Shown piece after piece: positions 50,731-60,597 of a stretch of 64,000 nucleotides of DNA. Positions within the stretch are counted from its first letter, which is position 1. Every line of letters begins with the position of its first letter. The DNA comes from Pseudoclavibacter helvolus (GTDB taxonomy: Bacteria; Actinomycetota; Actinomycetes; Actinomycetales; Microbacteriaceae). The notes below the pieces were generated by a model. It had not been told where the DNA came from. It did no database searches and was given only the letters and a program-made list of their open reading frames with translations. Made by a program: the position numbers and the translations under genes. The DNA is taken from positions 62,001 to 126,000 of the forward strand of contig NZ_JACHWJ010000004.1 of assembly GCF_014191305.1 (NCBI RefSeq), read 5' to 3'.

Positions 50731-52332
50731 GTGACCGTACTTGACTTCCTTCGGCTTACGGGCCGGAACTGGAAGACGTTGGCCATTGGCGTCATCGTCG
50801 GCCTCATCGCAGCCTTCGGCTACACCCAGGTTCAGCCTCATGTCTTCGCGGCGTCCTCCTCTGGCTACGTGGTCTCCGGCCCCACTGACGGCTTCTTCAG
50901 CGGCTCGGAAGCGTCGATCGCGAAGGCGAACAGCTATTTGGCGCTGATCAACAGCAAGCCCGTCTACGACAAGATCGCTGCCAACCCGAACTCAGGGCTC
51001 GCCGAGGGCGAGACTCTCAACGGCCGTCTGTCCGCTGTAGTCGCGCCGAACAGTGAACTCATTCAGGTGAACGCGACTGCAGGTTCCCCGAGCTCAGCGG
51101 TCGCGCTGGCAAACGGCGCGCTTCAGGCGATGGCTGATGTCATCACCGACATGGAGACGCAGATGGGTGGGGGTGTGTCCAACGTCACGGTGTTCCCCCT
51201 CGAGGATGCCACCGAACCCACGACCCCAGTGAGCCCCAACCTCCGCAATAACCTAATCATCGGCGGCGGTATCGGCCTCATTCTCGCTTACGCCTTCGTT
51301 TTCCTCCGCAAGGCGCTCGACGTCAAGGTGCGCAGCTCGAAGGACCTCGCGGCCGCAGCCCGGGTCGGTGCCCTCGGCCGCATCCCGAAGTCACCACAGC
51401 TCATGGGCAAGAACCGAGGTACGAACGACGCCGACGCGATCGCCGCCGAGTCGTTCCGCCGCCTCCGCACAAACTTGCGATTTGCCAGTATCGACGAGGA
51501 GATTCGCTCCTTCGTCGTCACCAGTGCCAACGCTGGTGAAGGAAAGTCGACGATCGCGACCTCGCTGGCTCAGGTGCTCGCGCAGTCGAACACTCCGACC
51601 ATCCTCATCGACGCTGACCTCCGACGCCCGACTGTCGCGACGGTCCTCGGCATCGACGGCAAAGTCGGACTCAGCGAGGTGCTGAGCGGACAGGTCTCGC
51701 TCGAGGACGCGCTTGTCGCATCCAAGATCCCCGGCCTCTACGTGCTGCCGTCTGGTCGCATCCCCCCGAACCCGTCGGAGATGCTCGGGTCCGAGGCGAT
51801 GAAGTCGATCATCAAACTGCTCTCGACCGAATACATCGTTGTCATCGACGCGCCGCCGCTGCTGCCCGTCACGGACGCCGCCGTGCTCTCGACCCGCGTT
51901 GACGGTGTTGTGCTCGTTGCGACAGCAGGGCGCACGCGCCGCGAAGATGTGGCTTCCGCTCGAGACATGCTCGACCAGGTCAACGGTCGTCTGCTGGGTA
52001 CCGTGCTCAATATGGTGCCGCCTCGCGACACTGCAGACGGCTACGAGTACCGCAGGAACCGCAGCTACTACGTCACGGCCGACAAGAAGGGCATGCCAGT
52101 GCTCAAGTCGGTCAAGGGCAAGGCAACGGACGACCCCGCCGAGGCCTTCGGGCTCCAGGCAGAGGCACCCAGTGCGCCCGCTCGCCAGTCGCTTGCTCCC
52201 TCGCGACCGAAGATTGGGCAGGCTCAGGGGTCGGCCGCTCCTGAAGTAGCCCCTGAGCAGGTACCCACGGCCCCCGCCCAGACGGCACCGGAGGCCGAGC
52301 TGCCAAGTCGACGCTCGCGTCGAGGCGCTTAG
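50731..52332 (+). CDS. Wzz-type chain-length regulator fused to BY-kinase (tyrosine autokinase)
   Basis: The 533-residue protein has transmembrane helices at about 17-35 and 174-193 enclosing a short extracellular Wzz domain. The cytoplasmic BY-kinase follows, with Walker A SANAGEGKST (265-274), Walker A' ILIDADLRRP (291-300) and Walker B VVIDAPPLLP. A Tyr cluster (YEYRRNRSYY, about 430-440) could be the autophosphorylation site, and a Pro/Ala-rich tail ends in RSRRGA. It controls polymer length and export through phosphorylation cycles. It starts with GTG, and its stop overlaps the phosphatase start by one base. Confidence 0.93.
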   Translation: MTVLDFLRLTGRNWKTLAIGVIVGLIAAFGYTQVQPHVFAASSSGYVVSGPTDGFFSGSEASIAKANSYLALINSKPVYDKIAANPNSGLAEGETLNGRLSAVVAPNSELIQVNATAGSPSSAVALANGALQAMADVITDMETQMGGGVSNVTVFPLEDATEPTTPVSPNLRNNLIIGGGIGLILAYAFVFLRKALDVKVRSSKDLAAAARVGALGRIPKSPQLMGKNRGTNDADAIAAESFRRLRTNLRFASIDEEIRSFVVTSANAGEGKSTIATSLAQVLAQSNTPTILIDADLRRPTVATVLGIDGKVGLSEVLSGQVSLEDALVASKIPGLYVLPSGRIPPNPSEMLGSEAMKSIIKLLSTEYIVVIDAPPLLPVTDAAVLSTRVDGVVLVATAGRTRREDVASARDMLDQVNGRLLGTVLNMVPPRDTADGYEYRRNRSYYVTADKKGMPVLKSVKGKATDDPAEAFGLQAEAPSAPARQSLAPSRPKIGQAQGSAAPEVAPEQVPTAPAQTAPEAELPSRRSRRGA

Positions 52333-52874
52333 TGCCGAGTCTGCTCTTCGTCTGCCACGCCAATATCGCGCGATCAGCGGCGGCTGAGTTCCTCGCACGC
52401 GAACGACTTGGTGCTGACAACGACTGGCAGGTCTCGAGCGCTGGAGTGCGCGCGTTGGTCGGTGAGGACATCGACCCGACCATCGCACAGGCCGTCCACG
52501 GCCACGGGGTCGACACTTCCGGCCACGTGGCCAGGCAGGTTGATGCCTCAATGCTTCAGTCTGCGGACCTGGTGCTGGCGTTCGAGGGAACGCATCGGTC
52601 GTGGATGCTGAGCGAGTGGCCGAAGTCTGTTAAGAAGACCTTCACGATTCGAAGCGCGGCAACGCTCCTGCAAACCGCTCCGCGGCGCGTTGCTCCGATT
52701 TCCTACCTTTCCAGCCATAAGACTCCGCCAGGCGGCGATATCGATTTCGCCGACCCGTACGGTCGCGGCCCGGCTGTGGCTGAGCAAGCCGTGGCAGAGA
52801 TCGATGCCCTCCTAGCGGTTATCCTTCCTGGTATCGACGCCGTAGCTCGGCCACCCCGTCTGCAGACGGACTGA
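52332..52874 (+). CDS. Low-molecular-weight protein-tyrosine phosphatase (Wzb-like)
   Basis: This 180-residue protein has the P-loop C-x5-R-S at C8-R14 (VCHANIARS) and the general acid aspartate in DFADPYGRG (D141-P142). It is the expected partner that removes phosphate from the BY-kinase Tyr cluster. The P-loop reads CHANIAR where many relatives have CxGNxCR, so the second Cys is absent. The GTG start touches the kinase stop. Confidence 0.92.
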   Translation: MPSLLFVCHANIARSAAAEFLARERLGADNDWQVSSAGVRALVGEDIDPTIAQAVHGHGVDTSGHVARQVDASMLQSADLVLAFEGTHRSWMLSEWPKSVKKTFTIRSAATLLQTAPRRVAPISYLSSHKTPPGGDIDFADPYGRGPAVAEQAVAEIDALLAVILPGIDAVARPPRLQTD

Positions 52875-52890
52875 CTTCAAAGGACGAAAC

Positions 52891-53448
52891 GTGAACATCG
52901 CACGCTTCCTCACTGAGGCACCGCCGTCCATCCGCTGGCGGATCGGCGTCGCGGCGTCCCGCCTCGTGTTCAGCAAGGCCTTCGCGGCCTTCGGTGCGGG
53001 CAGCGTCATCGTCAAGCCCCTCCGCCTCCGAGGCGTCGAGCGCATCCGCATCGGGCGCGACTGCGCGATCTACGAAGGCTCATGGCTCGAGGCCGAGCAG
53101 GGGGCGAGCATCGCGATCGGCGACCGCGTCTACATGGGTCACGACGTGCACGTGCACGCGGTTGGTGGCGTCACTATCGGACCCGGCTGTCTGCTCGCCG
53201 ACGGGGTGCTCGTCAGTTCAGGCGGGCACGACATGAGCGACGACAAGTCGCTGGTGCCAGGAGCTCCGATCTCCATCGGCGCCAACTGCTTCATCGGTCA
53301 GCGGGCGATCGTCGTGGCCGGAGTGACCATCGGCGACGGAGCAATCATCGGCGCGGGGGCAGTTGTCACCCGCGACGTCCCTGCCGGGGCTACAGCCGCT
53401 GGAGTTCCTGCCCGCATCGTCTCCCCTGACCCGAGCACGACCCAGTGA
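52891..53448 (+). CDS. Left-handed beta-helix (hexapeptide) acyltransferase
   Basis: The 185-residue protein has imperfect hexapeptide repeats from about residue 50 on ([37 protein letters not shown] in part, [47 protein letters not shown]). This is the LbH fold of WbbJ/NodL-type acetyl transferases. It would O- or N-acetylate a sugar of the repeat unit. It starts with GTG 16 bases after the phosphatase stop and ends in a four-base overlap with the next gene. Confidence 0.9.
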   Translation: MNIARFLTEAPPSIRWRIGVAASRLVFSKAFAAFGAGSVIVKPLRLRGVERIRIGRDCAIYEGSWLEAEQGASIAIGDRVYMGHDVHVHAVGGVTIGPGCLLADGVLVSSGGHDMSDDKSLVPGAPISIGANCFIGQRAIVVAGVTIGDGAIIGAGAVVTRDVPAGATAAGVPARIVSPDPSTTQ

Positions 53449-54443
53449 CCCGCCGCCGCGTCCTGCTGGTCAGCCCAGGCTTCCACGGCTACTGGAGCGC
53501 CGTCGCCGCGTCCTTCGAGGCGTTGGGGGCCGAGGTCACGACGCACCGCTACGACGAGCATTCGACGTTGGCGAGGCGCGCCCAGAACAAGCTCCTGCAC
53601 GATCTGCCCGAGGGCCTCCGCTGGCGTGCCGCCGAGGACCAGGCGACGAGGCAAGCCGTCGAGCGTCTCCGTTCGGGGAACTTCGACGCGGTTGTGGTCA
53701 TCAAGGGCGACCAGCTAGGTGCTGCCTGGTGGGACGCGCTGCAGCAGAGCCGCCTCCCTAGCGTGCTCTGGCTCTATGACGAGATACGTCGTACTCGGTA
53801 CACGCTCGAGTTCCTCGCGAGCGTCGGCCCGGTGGCTAGTTACAGCCAGCACGACGTCGAGGCACTGCAGACCGCGGGCGTTCAAGCAACTCATGTCCCG
53901 CTCGGATATGACTCGCTGCTCGGGTTCTCGCCGGTGCCTTCATCCGCCGTCACTCTTGTCGGCGCTCGCTACCCCAATCGCGAGGCGCTCATGGCGGGCA
54001 TCCAATCGTCGGGTGTCCCCGTTCGCGCGTACGGGCGAGAATGGTCGCGCCGAATCTGGGACGTCGCCCGCACTCGTCGCCTCCGCGGAGCAGGGGTTCC
54101 GGCAGGCGGAGACCTCAACCGCGCGGCCGCGTACGGCGTCATGGCCGGAAGCCTCGCGACACTCAACGTGCACTCGAACCAGGACGGCTTCACGATGCGA
54201 ACGTTCGAGGCCGCCGGGGTTGGCGCCCTCGAGCTCATCGACCGCGCTGACGTCAGTGCCTTCTACGACGTCGGAAGCGAGGTCCTCGTGTTCGACTCCG
54301 TGGACGACATCGTCGAGTCCGCACGCAGGGCGCAGGTCGATGCCGGATGGGCGGCAAGCATCCGTTCGGCCGGACAGAAACGAACGCTCGCGGAGCACAC
54401 GCTGATCCACCGCGCACGAAACCTGGAGGCCATGTGGGCCTGA
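53445..54443 (+). CDS. CgeB-like glycosyltransferase
   Basis: The 332-residue GT-B protein resembles the CgeB / Glyco_trans_1_2 family: [24 protein letters not shown] near the start (quoted in part as [13 protein letters not shown]), [29 protein letters not shown], and the late [18 protein letters not shown]. Substrate is unknown. Its ATGA-type overlap with the acyltransferase and the overlap with the next gene place it in one operon. Confidence 0.8.
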   Translation: MTRRRVLLVSPGFHGYWSAVAASFEALGAEVTTHRYDEHSTLARRAQNKLLHDLPEGLRWRAAEDQATRQAVERLRSGNFDAVVVIKGDQLGAAWWDALQQSRLPSVLWLYDEIRRTRYTLEFLASVGPVASYSQHDVEALQTAGVQATHVPLGYDSLLGFSPVPSSAVTLVGARYPNREALMAGIQSSGVPVRAYGREWSRRIWDVARTRRLRGAGVPAGGDLNRAAAYGVMAGSLATLNVHSNQDGFTMRTFEAAGVGALELIDRADVSAFYDVGSEVLVFDSVDDIVESARRAQVDAGWAASIRSAGQKRTLAEHTLIHRARNLEAMWA

Positions 54444-55471
54444 AATTCAGCGATGACCTCGAAGCGTGGCACCGCTGGCAGGCGTCGCGTTCCCTGAAGA
54501 ACCAGGTTATGAGGCGACTCAGGCGCCCCGCCGAGGCGCCCGAGTTTGTTCTCCTGACGAATGGTCCCGAACCGCGACTCCTGGTACCCATCGAAGCGCC
54601 GAAGCCGAGCACCATCGCCGCCTACACGGCGCCACTTCGCCTCCTGGGCGACGAACAGATCGCAGTGCTCGCCCCGAGCGACGTGAGCCACTTGCTCGAA
54701 GGGGACTGGACTGCCACTCGAGTCAGCGGTCGTGCCCTGCCCGACAGCCTTCGCGGGCTCCGCGCAGTGTTCTCGGCCGGCAACTATCTCCCAGCGGGCG
54801 AGCTCGCTTACGAATGGAGCAGAGCCCTCGGGGCACGCTTCGTCGTAGCCCAGCACGGCCTGATGACTCCGCTGGCGCCGCCCCTCGCGCACAACACGCA
54901 CCTGCTCGCTTTCTCCGATGCGGATGCAGAGTTCTGGAAATCCGGTCGGGGTGACGTCAGTCACGAGGTCGTCGGGGCCCAGATCCTGTGGAACGCTGCC
55001 CAGCGTAGAAACGGCGTCGCCTCATCTCCCGACGCGAAGCCGGTTTTCCTCGGTCAACTGCACGGCGCGGAGCTCCCGCGTCGAATCTCAGCGGCAACGG
55101 CTCAGGGGTTCTGCCGCGAAACCGGGGCCGAGTATCGACCGCACCCTTCGGAGACCGACCGCCTCTCCCGTATCCAACACGACGTATGGCGGCGGCGAGG
55201 AGTTCAGTTCGAGAACTCAGGCCTGCCGCTCGGAGAGTTGCACCGTCCGGTTGTCTCAGTCTTCTCCACGGGAGTGTTGGAAGCGGCAGCATCTGGCGAA
55301 CGGGCCTGGGTGACCTGCGCCGACGCACCCGATTGGGTGCAGGACTTCTGGGAGCGCTATGGTCTCTCCCAGTGGGGTGCGGAGCCAACGCCCGCCCCGC
55401 CTGTTCCCCAGACAGAACCAGCACAGTCGATAGCCGCGAGTCTCGCGCGAATTCTGGAGGGAGCCGCATGA
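54434..55471 (+). CDS. Putative capsule glycosyltransferase (GT-B-like), unassigned family
   Basis: The 345-residue protein has an FVVAQHGLMTPLAPPL segment (about 130-145), a short LLAFSDADAEFW, a KPVFLGQLHGAELPRR strand, YRPHPSET with its conserved His, and VVSVFSTGVLEAAASG. This pattern resembles polysialyl/CDP-glycerol-type transferases found beside neuA and neuB genes. The GTG at 54434 has CTGGAGG upstream and overlaps the preceding gene by ten bases. It may add the nonulosonic acid or a glycerol-phosphate; this is inference from position. Confidence 0.6.
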   Translation: MGLKFSDDLEAWHRWQASRSLKNQVMRRLRRPAEAPEFVLLTNGPEPRLLVPIEAPKPSTIAAYTAPLRLLGDEQIAVLAPSDVSHLLEGDWTATRVSGRALPDSLRGLRAVFSAGNYLPAGELAYEWSRALGARFVVAQHGLMTPLAPPLAHNTHLLAFSDADAEFWKSGRGDVSHEVVGAQILWNAAQRRNGVASSPDAKPVFLGQLHGAELPRRISAATAQGFCRETGAEYRPHPSETDRLSRIQHDVWRRRGVQFENSGLPLGELHRPVVSVFSTGVLEAAASGERAWVTCADAPDWVQDFWERYGLSQWGAEPTPAPPVPQTEPAQSIAASLARILEGAA

Positions 55472-56223
55472 GGATCCTCTGCGTCATCCCAGTCCGGGGA
55501 GGCTCGAAGGGCATCCCGGGCAAGAACGCGCGCCGCGTTGCCGGCAAGCCGCTCCTCGCGTGGACCGTTGAGCAGGCATTGGCCGCGCGGCCTGAGATGA
55601 ACGTCCTCGTCTCAACCGACGACGAACAGCTGGCCGCTATCGCTCGAGCTGCCGGCGCCGACGTGCCGTGGCTTCGCCCCGCGCACCTCGCGGAGGACAC
55701 GACCGCGACAGAGCCAGTGATCGAACACGCGATTGCGGAGTACACGGCCGCAAGCCGGCGACCCGATGCGGTCATGCTGCTGCAGGCGACATCGCCGTTG
55801 CGGCTGCCCGGGACGCTTGATCGTGCCATCGCGCAGTTCCAGACGAGCGGAGTCGACTCCATGGTCGGCGTCGTCCCTCAGGCTCCCTTCCTCTGGCAGC
55901 ACGGACCGGGCGACGATGATCAGCCGCGCGCGCACTTCACCGTGGATGCTCGGCCGCGCCGCCAAGAGCTCGGGCGCACACAGATGTTCTACCGGGAGAC
56001 CGGCTCGCTGTACATCACCAAGACCGAGATCTACGAAACGCTCCACAACCGCCTCGGCGGCAAGATCGGACTCTTCGAGATGGACGAACGAGAGGGCGTC
56101 GACATCGACACGATGCTCGACCTCTCGATCGCCGACCATCAGCTCACAAACCTCCACACTGACGCGGCCACCGCTGGGTCATCAGAATCAGCAACAACAA
56201 CAGACAAGGACCCCGCTCAGTGA
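55468..56223 (+). CDS. neuA: Acylneuraminate cytidylyltransferase family protein
   Basis: The 251-residue enzyme activates a nonulosonic acid with CTP. It has the N-terminal IPVRGGSKGIPGKN (7-20) and LLAWTVEQAL, followed by LLQATSPLR and a SLYITKTEIYE region, with DEREGVDIDTMLDL near the end. All are CMP-NeuAc synthetase landmarks. The ATG at 55468 overlaps the previous stop by four bases; the open frame upstream is spurious. The substrate could be sialic, legionaminic or pseudaminic acid, or a related sugar. Confidence 0.9.
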   Translation: MRILCVIPVRGGSKGIPGKNARRVAGKPLLAWTVEQALAARPEMNVLVSTDDEQLAAIARAAGADVPWLRPAHLAEDTTATEPVIEHAIAEYTAASRRPDAVMLLQATSPLRLPGTLDRAIAQFQTSGVDSMVGVVPQAPFLWQHGPGDDDQPRAHFTVDARPRRQELGRTQMFYRETGSLYITKTEIYETLHNRLGGKIGLFEMDEREGVDIDTMLDLSIADHQLTNLHTDAATAGSSESATTTDKDPAQ

Positions 56224-58466
56224 TCATCGAGCGCAACCTCACGCCATACATCGTCTTCGCCGAAGACCCCATCGTTGTCGGCCTCCAGAAGATCAGCGCC
56301 AACCAGCAGCGCATCGTGTTCTGCGTCGACGAGCACGGACGCCTCCAGGGCTCCCTGTCTGACGGCGACTTCCGCCGCTGGATCGTCGCGAACCCCACCG
56401 CTTCCCTTGACGTCAGCTGCGTCGAGGTCTCGAACCGTCAGGTTCGGACCGCGCCGGCTGAGTCCACGCCTGCCGACCTCGCTCCGCTGCTCGGTCACGG
56501 CGGGGTCACCCACCTTCCGCTGGTCGACGAGACCAACCACCTCGTCGCGGTCACCATCGATCGCACGGATGTGCTCCGCATCGGCAACCACGAGATCGGT
56601 GACGGCAAGCCGGCGTTCCTGATCGCAGAGATCGGCATCAACCACAACGGCTCCGTCGACCTGGCCAAGGAGCTCGTCGACCTTGCCGCAGACGCTGGCG
56701 CCGACGCCGTCAAGTTCCAGCTTCGTGACCTCGACTCGCTCTACCGCCAGTCGGGCGGGTCCAGCGCCGGTGAAGACCTCGGCGCGCAGTACACGCTCAA
56801 CCTGCTTTCGCGCTTCTCGCTGCCTGCCGAGGAGCTCTTCAAGGTCTTCGACCACGCGCGCGACCGCGGCGTCGACCTCATGTGCACGCCCTGGGACGCA
56901 AACAGCGTGCAGGCGCTTGTCGACTACGGCATCGACGGCCTCAAGATCGCGTCGGCCGACCTCACGAACCACGAGCTGCTGCGTGACGCAGGCTCGCGCG
57001 GCCTGCCGATGATCCTCTCGACGGGCATGTCCCGCGAAGCCGAGATCCTCGAGACCGTCGGCCTCATGCGCTCGCTCGGGTCGAGCTTCGCTCTCCTGCA
57101 CTGCCAGTCGACCTACCCGGCGCCTTACAAGGACGTCAACCTCGCCTACCTCGACCGTCTCAAGGAGATCGGCGAGAGCATTGTCGGCTACTCGGGACAC
57201 GAGCGCGGCTGGCATGTGCCGATCGCCGCGGTCGCCCGGGGCGCGCGCATCATCGAGAAGCACTTCACGATCGACCGCACGATGGAGGGCGTCGACCACA
57301 AGGTCTCGCTGCTCCCGGACGAGTTCCGGCAGATGGTGGAGCAGATCCGTGAGGTCGAGAGCGCCATCGGAAGCAACGGTCCCCGCGAGGTCTCGACCGG
57401 CGAGGCGATGAACCGCACGAACCTGGCCAAGTCGCTTGTCGCGAAGCGAGCCATCGCGCTTGGCGAGGTGCTGAAGCTCGAGGACATCGACATCAAGAGC
57501 CCGGGTCGCGGCCTCCAGCCCAACCGTCTCGGCGACCTGGTCGGTCGTACGACGAACCGCGCGATGGATGCAGGCGACTTCTTCTTCGACGGCGACCTGA
57601 CTGACACCGCCCCTGTTGGCCGCGACTTCCAGTTCGACCGCCCGTGGGGCTTGCCGATCCGGTACCACGACTACAAGACCTTCATCAAGGACGCGACGCC
57701 CGACTTCCTGGAGTTCCACTTCTCCTACAAGGACCTCGAGATCGACCCGGACTCGGTCTTCACCGAGCCGCTCGACATGGACTTCACGACGCACCTCCCC
57801 GACCTGTACTCGGGGGACTTCATCGTCGACCTCGCGTCGTTCGACGACGAGCACTGGGAAAGGTCGATCCGCGAGGTGCAGCGCACTATCGACACCACGC
57901 GATCGCTGAAGAAGTGGTTCCTGAAGTCGACGGAGCCCATCATCGTGGTCACGATGGGTGGCATCACGACTGACAAGCATGTCGAGCCGCACGAACGTCG
58001 CGCCATGTACGACCGCATCGAGGCTGCGCTTGCTCGACTCGACGCTGAGGGTGTGCAGATCGGCGCGCAGACCCTGCCGCCGTTCCCGTGGTTCATGGGC
58101 GGTCAGCAGTTCTGCAACCTCTTTGTCGACCCGCGCGACACTGCAGAGTTCTGTGAGCGGACAGGCACCAAGCTCACGTTCGACGTCTCGCACTCGAAGC
58201 TCGCCGCGAACTTCGTCGGTGTCCCGTTCTCGGAGCTCACCGACCTGCTCGCGCCGCACAGCATCCACCTGCACCTTGTCGACGCCAAGGGCGTCGACGG
58301 CGAGGGCGTGCAGGTCGGCGAGGGCGAGATCGACTGGCCGCTCCTCGCAGGCCAGCTGAACGAGTACACGCCAAACGCCCCGTTCATCCCGGAGATCTGG
58401 CAGGGCCACATCAACAACGGCCAGGGATTCTGGACGGCACTCGACCGTCTCGAGAAGTGGCTCTAG
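56220..58466 (+). CDS. Three-domain nonulosonic acid synthase (CBS + NeuB/SAF + TIM barrel)
   Basis: This 748-residue fusion starts with an N-terminal CBS-pair-like segment (about 1-120, DEHGRLQGSLSDGDFRRWI). A NeuB condensing domain follows (about 125-400, LIAEIGINHNGSVDLA at 134-149, STGMSREAEIL, HCQSTYPAPYKDVNLAYL, EKHFTIDRTMEGVDH), then a SAF/antifreeze domain (about 410-460, IKSPGRGLQPNRLGDLVG). The C-terminal part is a xylose-isomerase-like TIM barrel (about 480-748, FDVSHSKLAANF, HLHLVDAKG). NeuB condenses phosphoenolpyruvate with an N-acyl hexosamine. The last domain may epimerise or isomerise the precursor. ATGA/GTGA-type overlap follows neuA. Confidence 0.88.
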   Translation: MIIERNLTPYIVFAEDPIVVGLQKISANQQRIVFCVDEHGRLQGSLSDGDFRRWIVANPTASLDVSCVEVSNRQVRTAPAESTPADLAPLLGHGGVTHLPLVDETNHLVAVTIDRTDVLRIGNHEIGDGKPAFLIAEIGINHNGSVDLAKELVDLAADAGADAVKFQLRDLDSLYRQSGGSSAGEDLGAQYTLNLLSRFSLPAEELFKVFDHARDRGVDLMCTPWDANSVQALVDYGIDGLKIASADLTNHELLRDAGSRGLPMILSTGMSREAEILETVGLMRSLGSSFALLHCQSTYPAPYKDVNLAYLDRLKEIGESIVGYSGHERGWHVPIAAVARGARIIEKHFTIDRTMEGVDHKVSLLPDEFRQMVEQIREVESAIGSNGPREVSTGEAMNRTNLAKSLVAKRAIALGEVLKLEDIDIKSPGRGLQPNRLGDLVGRTTNRAMDAGDFFFDGDLTDTAPVGRDFQFDRPWGLPIRYHDYKTFIKDATPDFLEFHFSYKDLEIDPDSVFTEPLDMDFTTHLPDLYSGDFIVDLASFDDEHWERSIREVQRTIDTTRSLKKWFLKSTEPIIVVTMGGITTDKHVEPHERRAMYDRIEAALARLDAEGVQIGAQTLPPFPWFMGGQQFCNLFVDPRDTAEFCERTGTKLTFDVSHSKLAANFVGVPFSELTDLLAPHSIHLHLVDAKGVDGEGVQVGEGEIDWPLLAGQLNEYTPNAPFIPEIWQGHINNGQGFWTALDRLEKWL

Positions 58467-58468
58467 GC

Positions 58469-60577
58469 ATGACCAACAACGCCAAGGTCGGCGACCCGCT
58501 CAGCCTGTGGGTTGTCCCGGTTGCCGACCTCGGCGGAGTCGCACGCCATGTGCTTGACGTGGTGCGTGAGGGCATCCCCGGCTACCGGCTCGCCGTGCTC
58601 TGCCCAGAGGGGCCGCTGGTCCAGCGGCTCAGGGACGCCGGTGTTCAGGTGGCGGTTGGGAAGTTCGGCCCGGATGCGGGGTTCTCGCGTTCGGTCCGGA
58701 CGCTTCGCACTGCGGTCTCGCGACTGAAACCCGCTGTTGTCCACTCGCATCTCTCGTACGCGGACGTAATCGTGGCTACGACTCCGATGCCTCGTGGAGT
58801 CATCCGCGTGACCACCGAGCACGGCATCGCGGGCGACGACCGCGTGTATCACGGCAACGCCGCGAAGTCCCGGCTCATGGCCGCAGTGCACAGCGCGCGG
58901 CTGCGCCAGTTTGACGCCGCCATCGCCGTCGCGGAGGCGACAAAGCAGGCCATGATCGAGAAATGGTCACCCAAGCAGGACATCACCGTGATCCTCAACG
59001 GCGTCGACCCGGTTGCAGCTGTGCCGCGCGAACCCGGTGGTCCTCTGCGCATCTTGGCGCTTGCGCGTCTTTCGCCGGAGAAGCGCATTCCGCAGCTCCT
59101 GAGAGCCTTCCAGCTTGTGCTTGAGCGGAAGCCGGATGCGCGGCTCACCGTCGCTGGAGTCGGTGAGCTCGAAGCTGAGCTCAAGGCCCTCGCAGAGGAA
59201 CTCGGCGTTGACCACGCCGTCGCGTTCCCGGGGTTCGTCGATCCGGAAGCGGCGATGGCAGAGGCGGACGTGCTCGCGCAACTCTCCGTGTGGGAGAACT
59301 GCTCGTATTCGCTGCTGGACGCGGCGAACCGGGGTATGCGAGTCGTGGCTTCACGCGTGGGTGGGAACCCCGAGATCGTGGACCCGCGAGGTCTCGTTGA
59401 CGCGGATGACATTCAAGAGGTTGCAGATGCCCTCCTCGACGAGAACGCCGTCACGCGCCTGGACTCCTGGCTGACAGTTGGCGAGATGACCTCGAGGATC
59501 GCCGACGTGTACAGGACCGCGGCAGGCAGCCCGGTCTATGAGCCGCCGCACCTCCCGGAGCACATCACGATCGCCACGAACAACGGCGACATCGGCGGGG
59601 GAGAGGTGATGCTGCTCAGCATCGCGCAGGTGCTCCGCGACTTGGGCGTCGGCGTCACCGTCGTCGGCCCGTCCGAGCCTGGGGCGCTTGTCTCCGAGGC
59701 GCGCGAGGCCGGATTTGACACGGTCGAACTCGAGGCGTCGAACCGAAGAGAGTGGATGGTCGCGCTCCGTGACTGGGACCGAACGGAGCGCAAGGGCGTG
59801 CTCTGGTGCAACGGGCTCGTGCCAGCGCTTGCGACGGCCACGCGTCCGGATCGCATCGTCCACTTCCACCAGCGTCCGAGCCGAGCGCAGCAGGCCGCCG
59901 CGGTGATCGCGCGTGCGGGAACCCTTGTAACGATCGTCCCGTCCGAGTCCATGCGCGAAGTCTTCCCCGGGGCCACGGTGCTCCCGAACTGGTCTGCTCA
60001 GGTTGTGCTCGAGTCGCCCCGCCGCGATGCCGGTGTCCCATTGGTGCTCGGTTTCCTCGGCAGGTTCTCCGTCGACAAGGGCGTGCCCGTACTTGCCGAG
60101 GCCCTGCGCATCCTGGAGGATCGCCACCCAGGCGAGTTCCGTCTCCGCATGGCGGGGGAGCCTCGCTTCGTTGCTGCAGATGCTCAGTACGCCGTCGAGG
60201 CTGCGCTTGCCACGGTCGATGGCTTGGTCGAGTTCGCCGGGTGGGTCGCGCGCGATGAGTTCCTCGCCAGCATCGACCTCCTGGTTGTGCCATCTGTCTG
60301 GCAGGAACCGTTCGGGCTGGTTGTGACCGAGGCGATGTCGGCTCGGGTCCCAGTCACGGTGAGTGATGCCGGGGCGCTGCCGGCGCTCGTGAGCGACCGA
60401 TCAGACGTATTTCCTGCGGGCGACTCAGAGGCACTCGCTCAAATGCTCCTCGCGAAGCATGCTCGCGGACTCTACGTCAGTGTGGATGCCAACTTCGAGC
60501 GCTGGATGGAGGAGTTCAGCATTCAGGCAGGCATCGAGAACGTAAATGCGATGCTCAGGGGTGTGACTGCGTATTGA
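58469..60577 (+). CDS. Fused tandem GT4 glycosyltransferases
   Basis: This 702-residue protein carries two GT-B enzymes. The first (about 1-355) has GGVARHVLDVV, HSHLSYADV and LARLSPEKRIPQLL, with an atypical NCSYSLLDAANRGM at the E-x7-E site. The second (about 370-702) has NNGDIGGGEVMLLSIAQ, FLGRFSVDKGVPVLAEAL and the normal EPFGLVVTEAMSARVP. The first lacks the usual first Glu of E-x7-E. Two successive sugar additions by one chain are likely. The ATG at 58469 lies two bases past the synthase stop. Confidence 0.85.
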   Translation: MTNNAKVGDPLSLWVVPVADLGGVARHVLDVVREGIPGYRLAVLCPEGPLVQRLRDAGVQVAVGKFGPDAGFSRSVRTLRTAVSRLKPAVVHSHLSYADVIVATTPMPRGVIRVTTEHGIAGDDRVYHGNAAKSRLMAAVHSARLRQFDAAIAVAEATKQAMIEKWSPKQDITVILNGVDPVAAVPREPGGPLRILALARLSPEKRIPQLLRAFQLVLERKPDARLTVAGVGELEAELKALAEELGVDHAVAFPGFVDPEAAMAEADVLAQLSVWENCSYSLLDAANRGMRVVASRVGGNPEIVDPRGLVDADDIQEVADALLDENAVTRLDSWLTVGEMTSRIADVYRTAAGSPVYEPPHLPEHITIATNNGDIGGGEVMLLSIAQVLRDLGVGVTVVGPSEPGALVSEAREAGFDTVELEASNRREWMVALRDWDRTERKGVLWCNGLVPALATATRPDRIVHFHQRPSRAQQAAAVIARAGTLVTIVPSESMREVFPGATVLPNWSAQVVLESPRRDAGVPLVLGFLGRFSVDKGVPVLAEALRILEDRHPGEFRLRMAGEPRFVAADAQYAVEAALATVDGLVEFAGWVARDEFLASIDLLVVPSVWQEPFGLVVTEAMSARVPVTVSDAGALPALVSDRSDVFPAGDSEALAQMLLAKHARGLYVSVDANFERWMEEFSIQAGIENVNAMLRGVTAY

Positions 60578-60597
60578 AGCCCAAGGGCTGTGAAACC

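Noticed and set aside
56217-58409. 730-residue open frame on the minus strand opposite the nonulosonic acid synthase
   Set aside because: It mirrors a highly GC-biased gene in the antisense frame, is rich in Arg/Asp/Val/Leu without any motif, and the plus-strand product is clearly a NeuB fusion.
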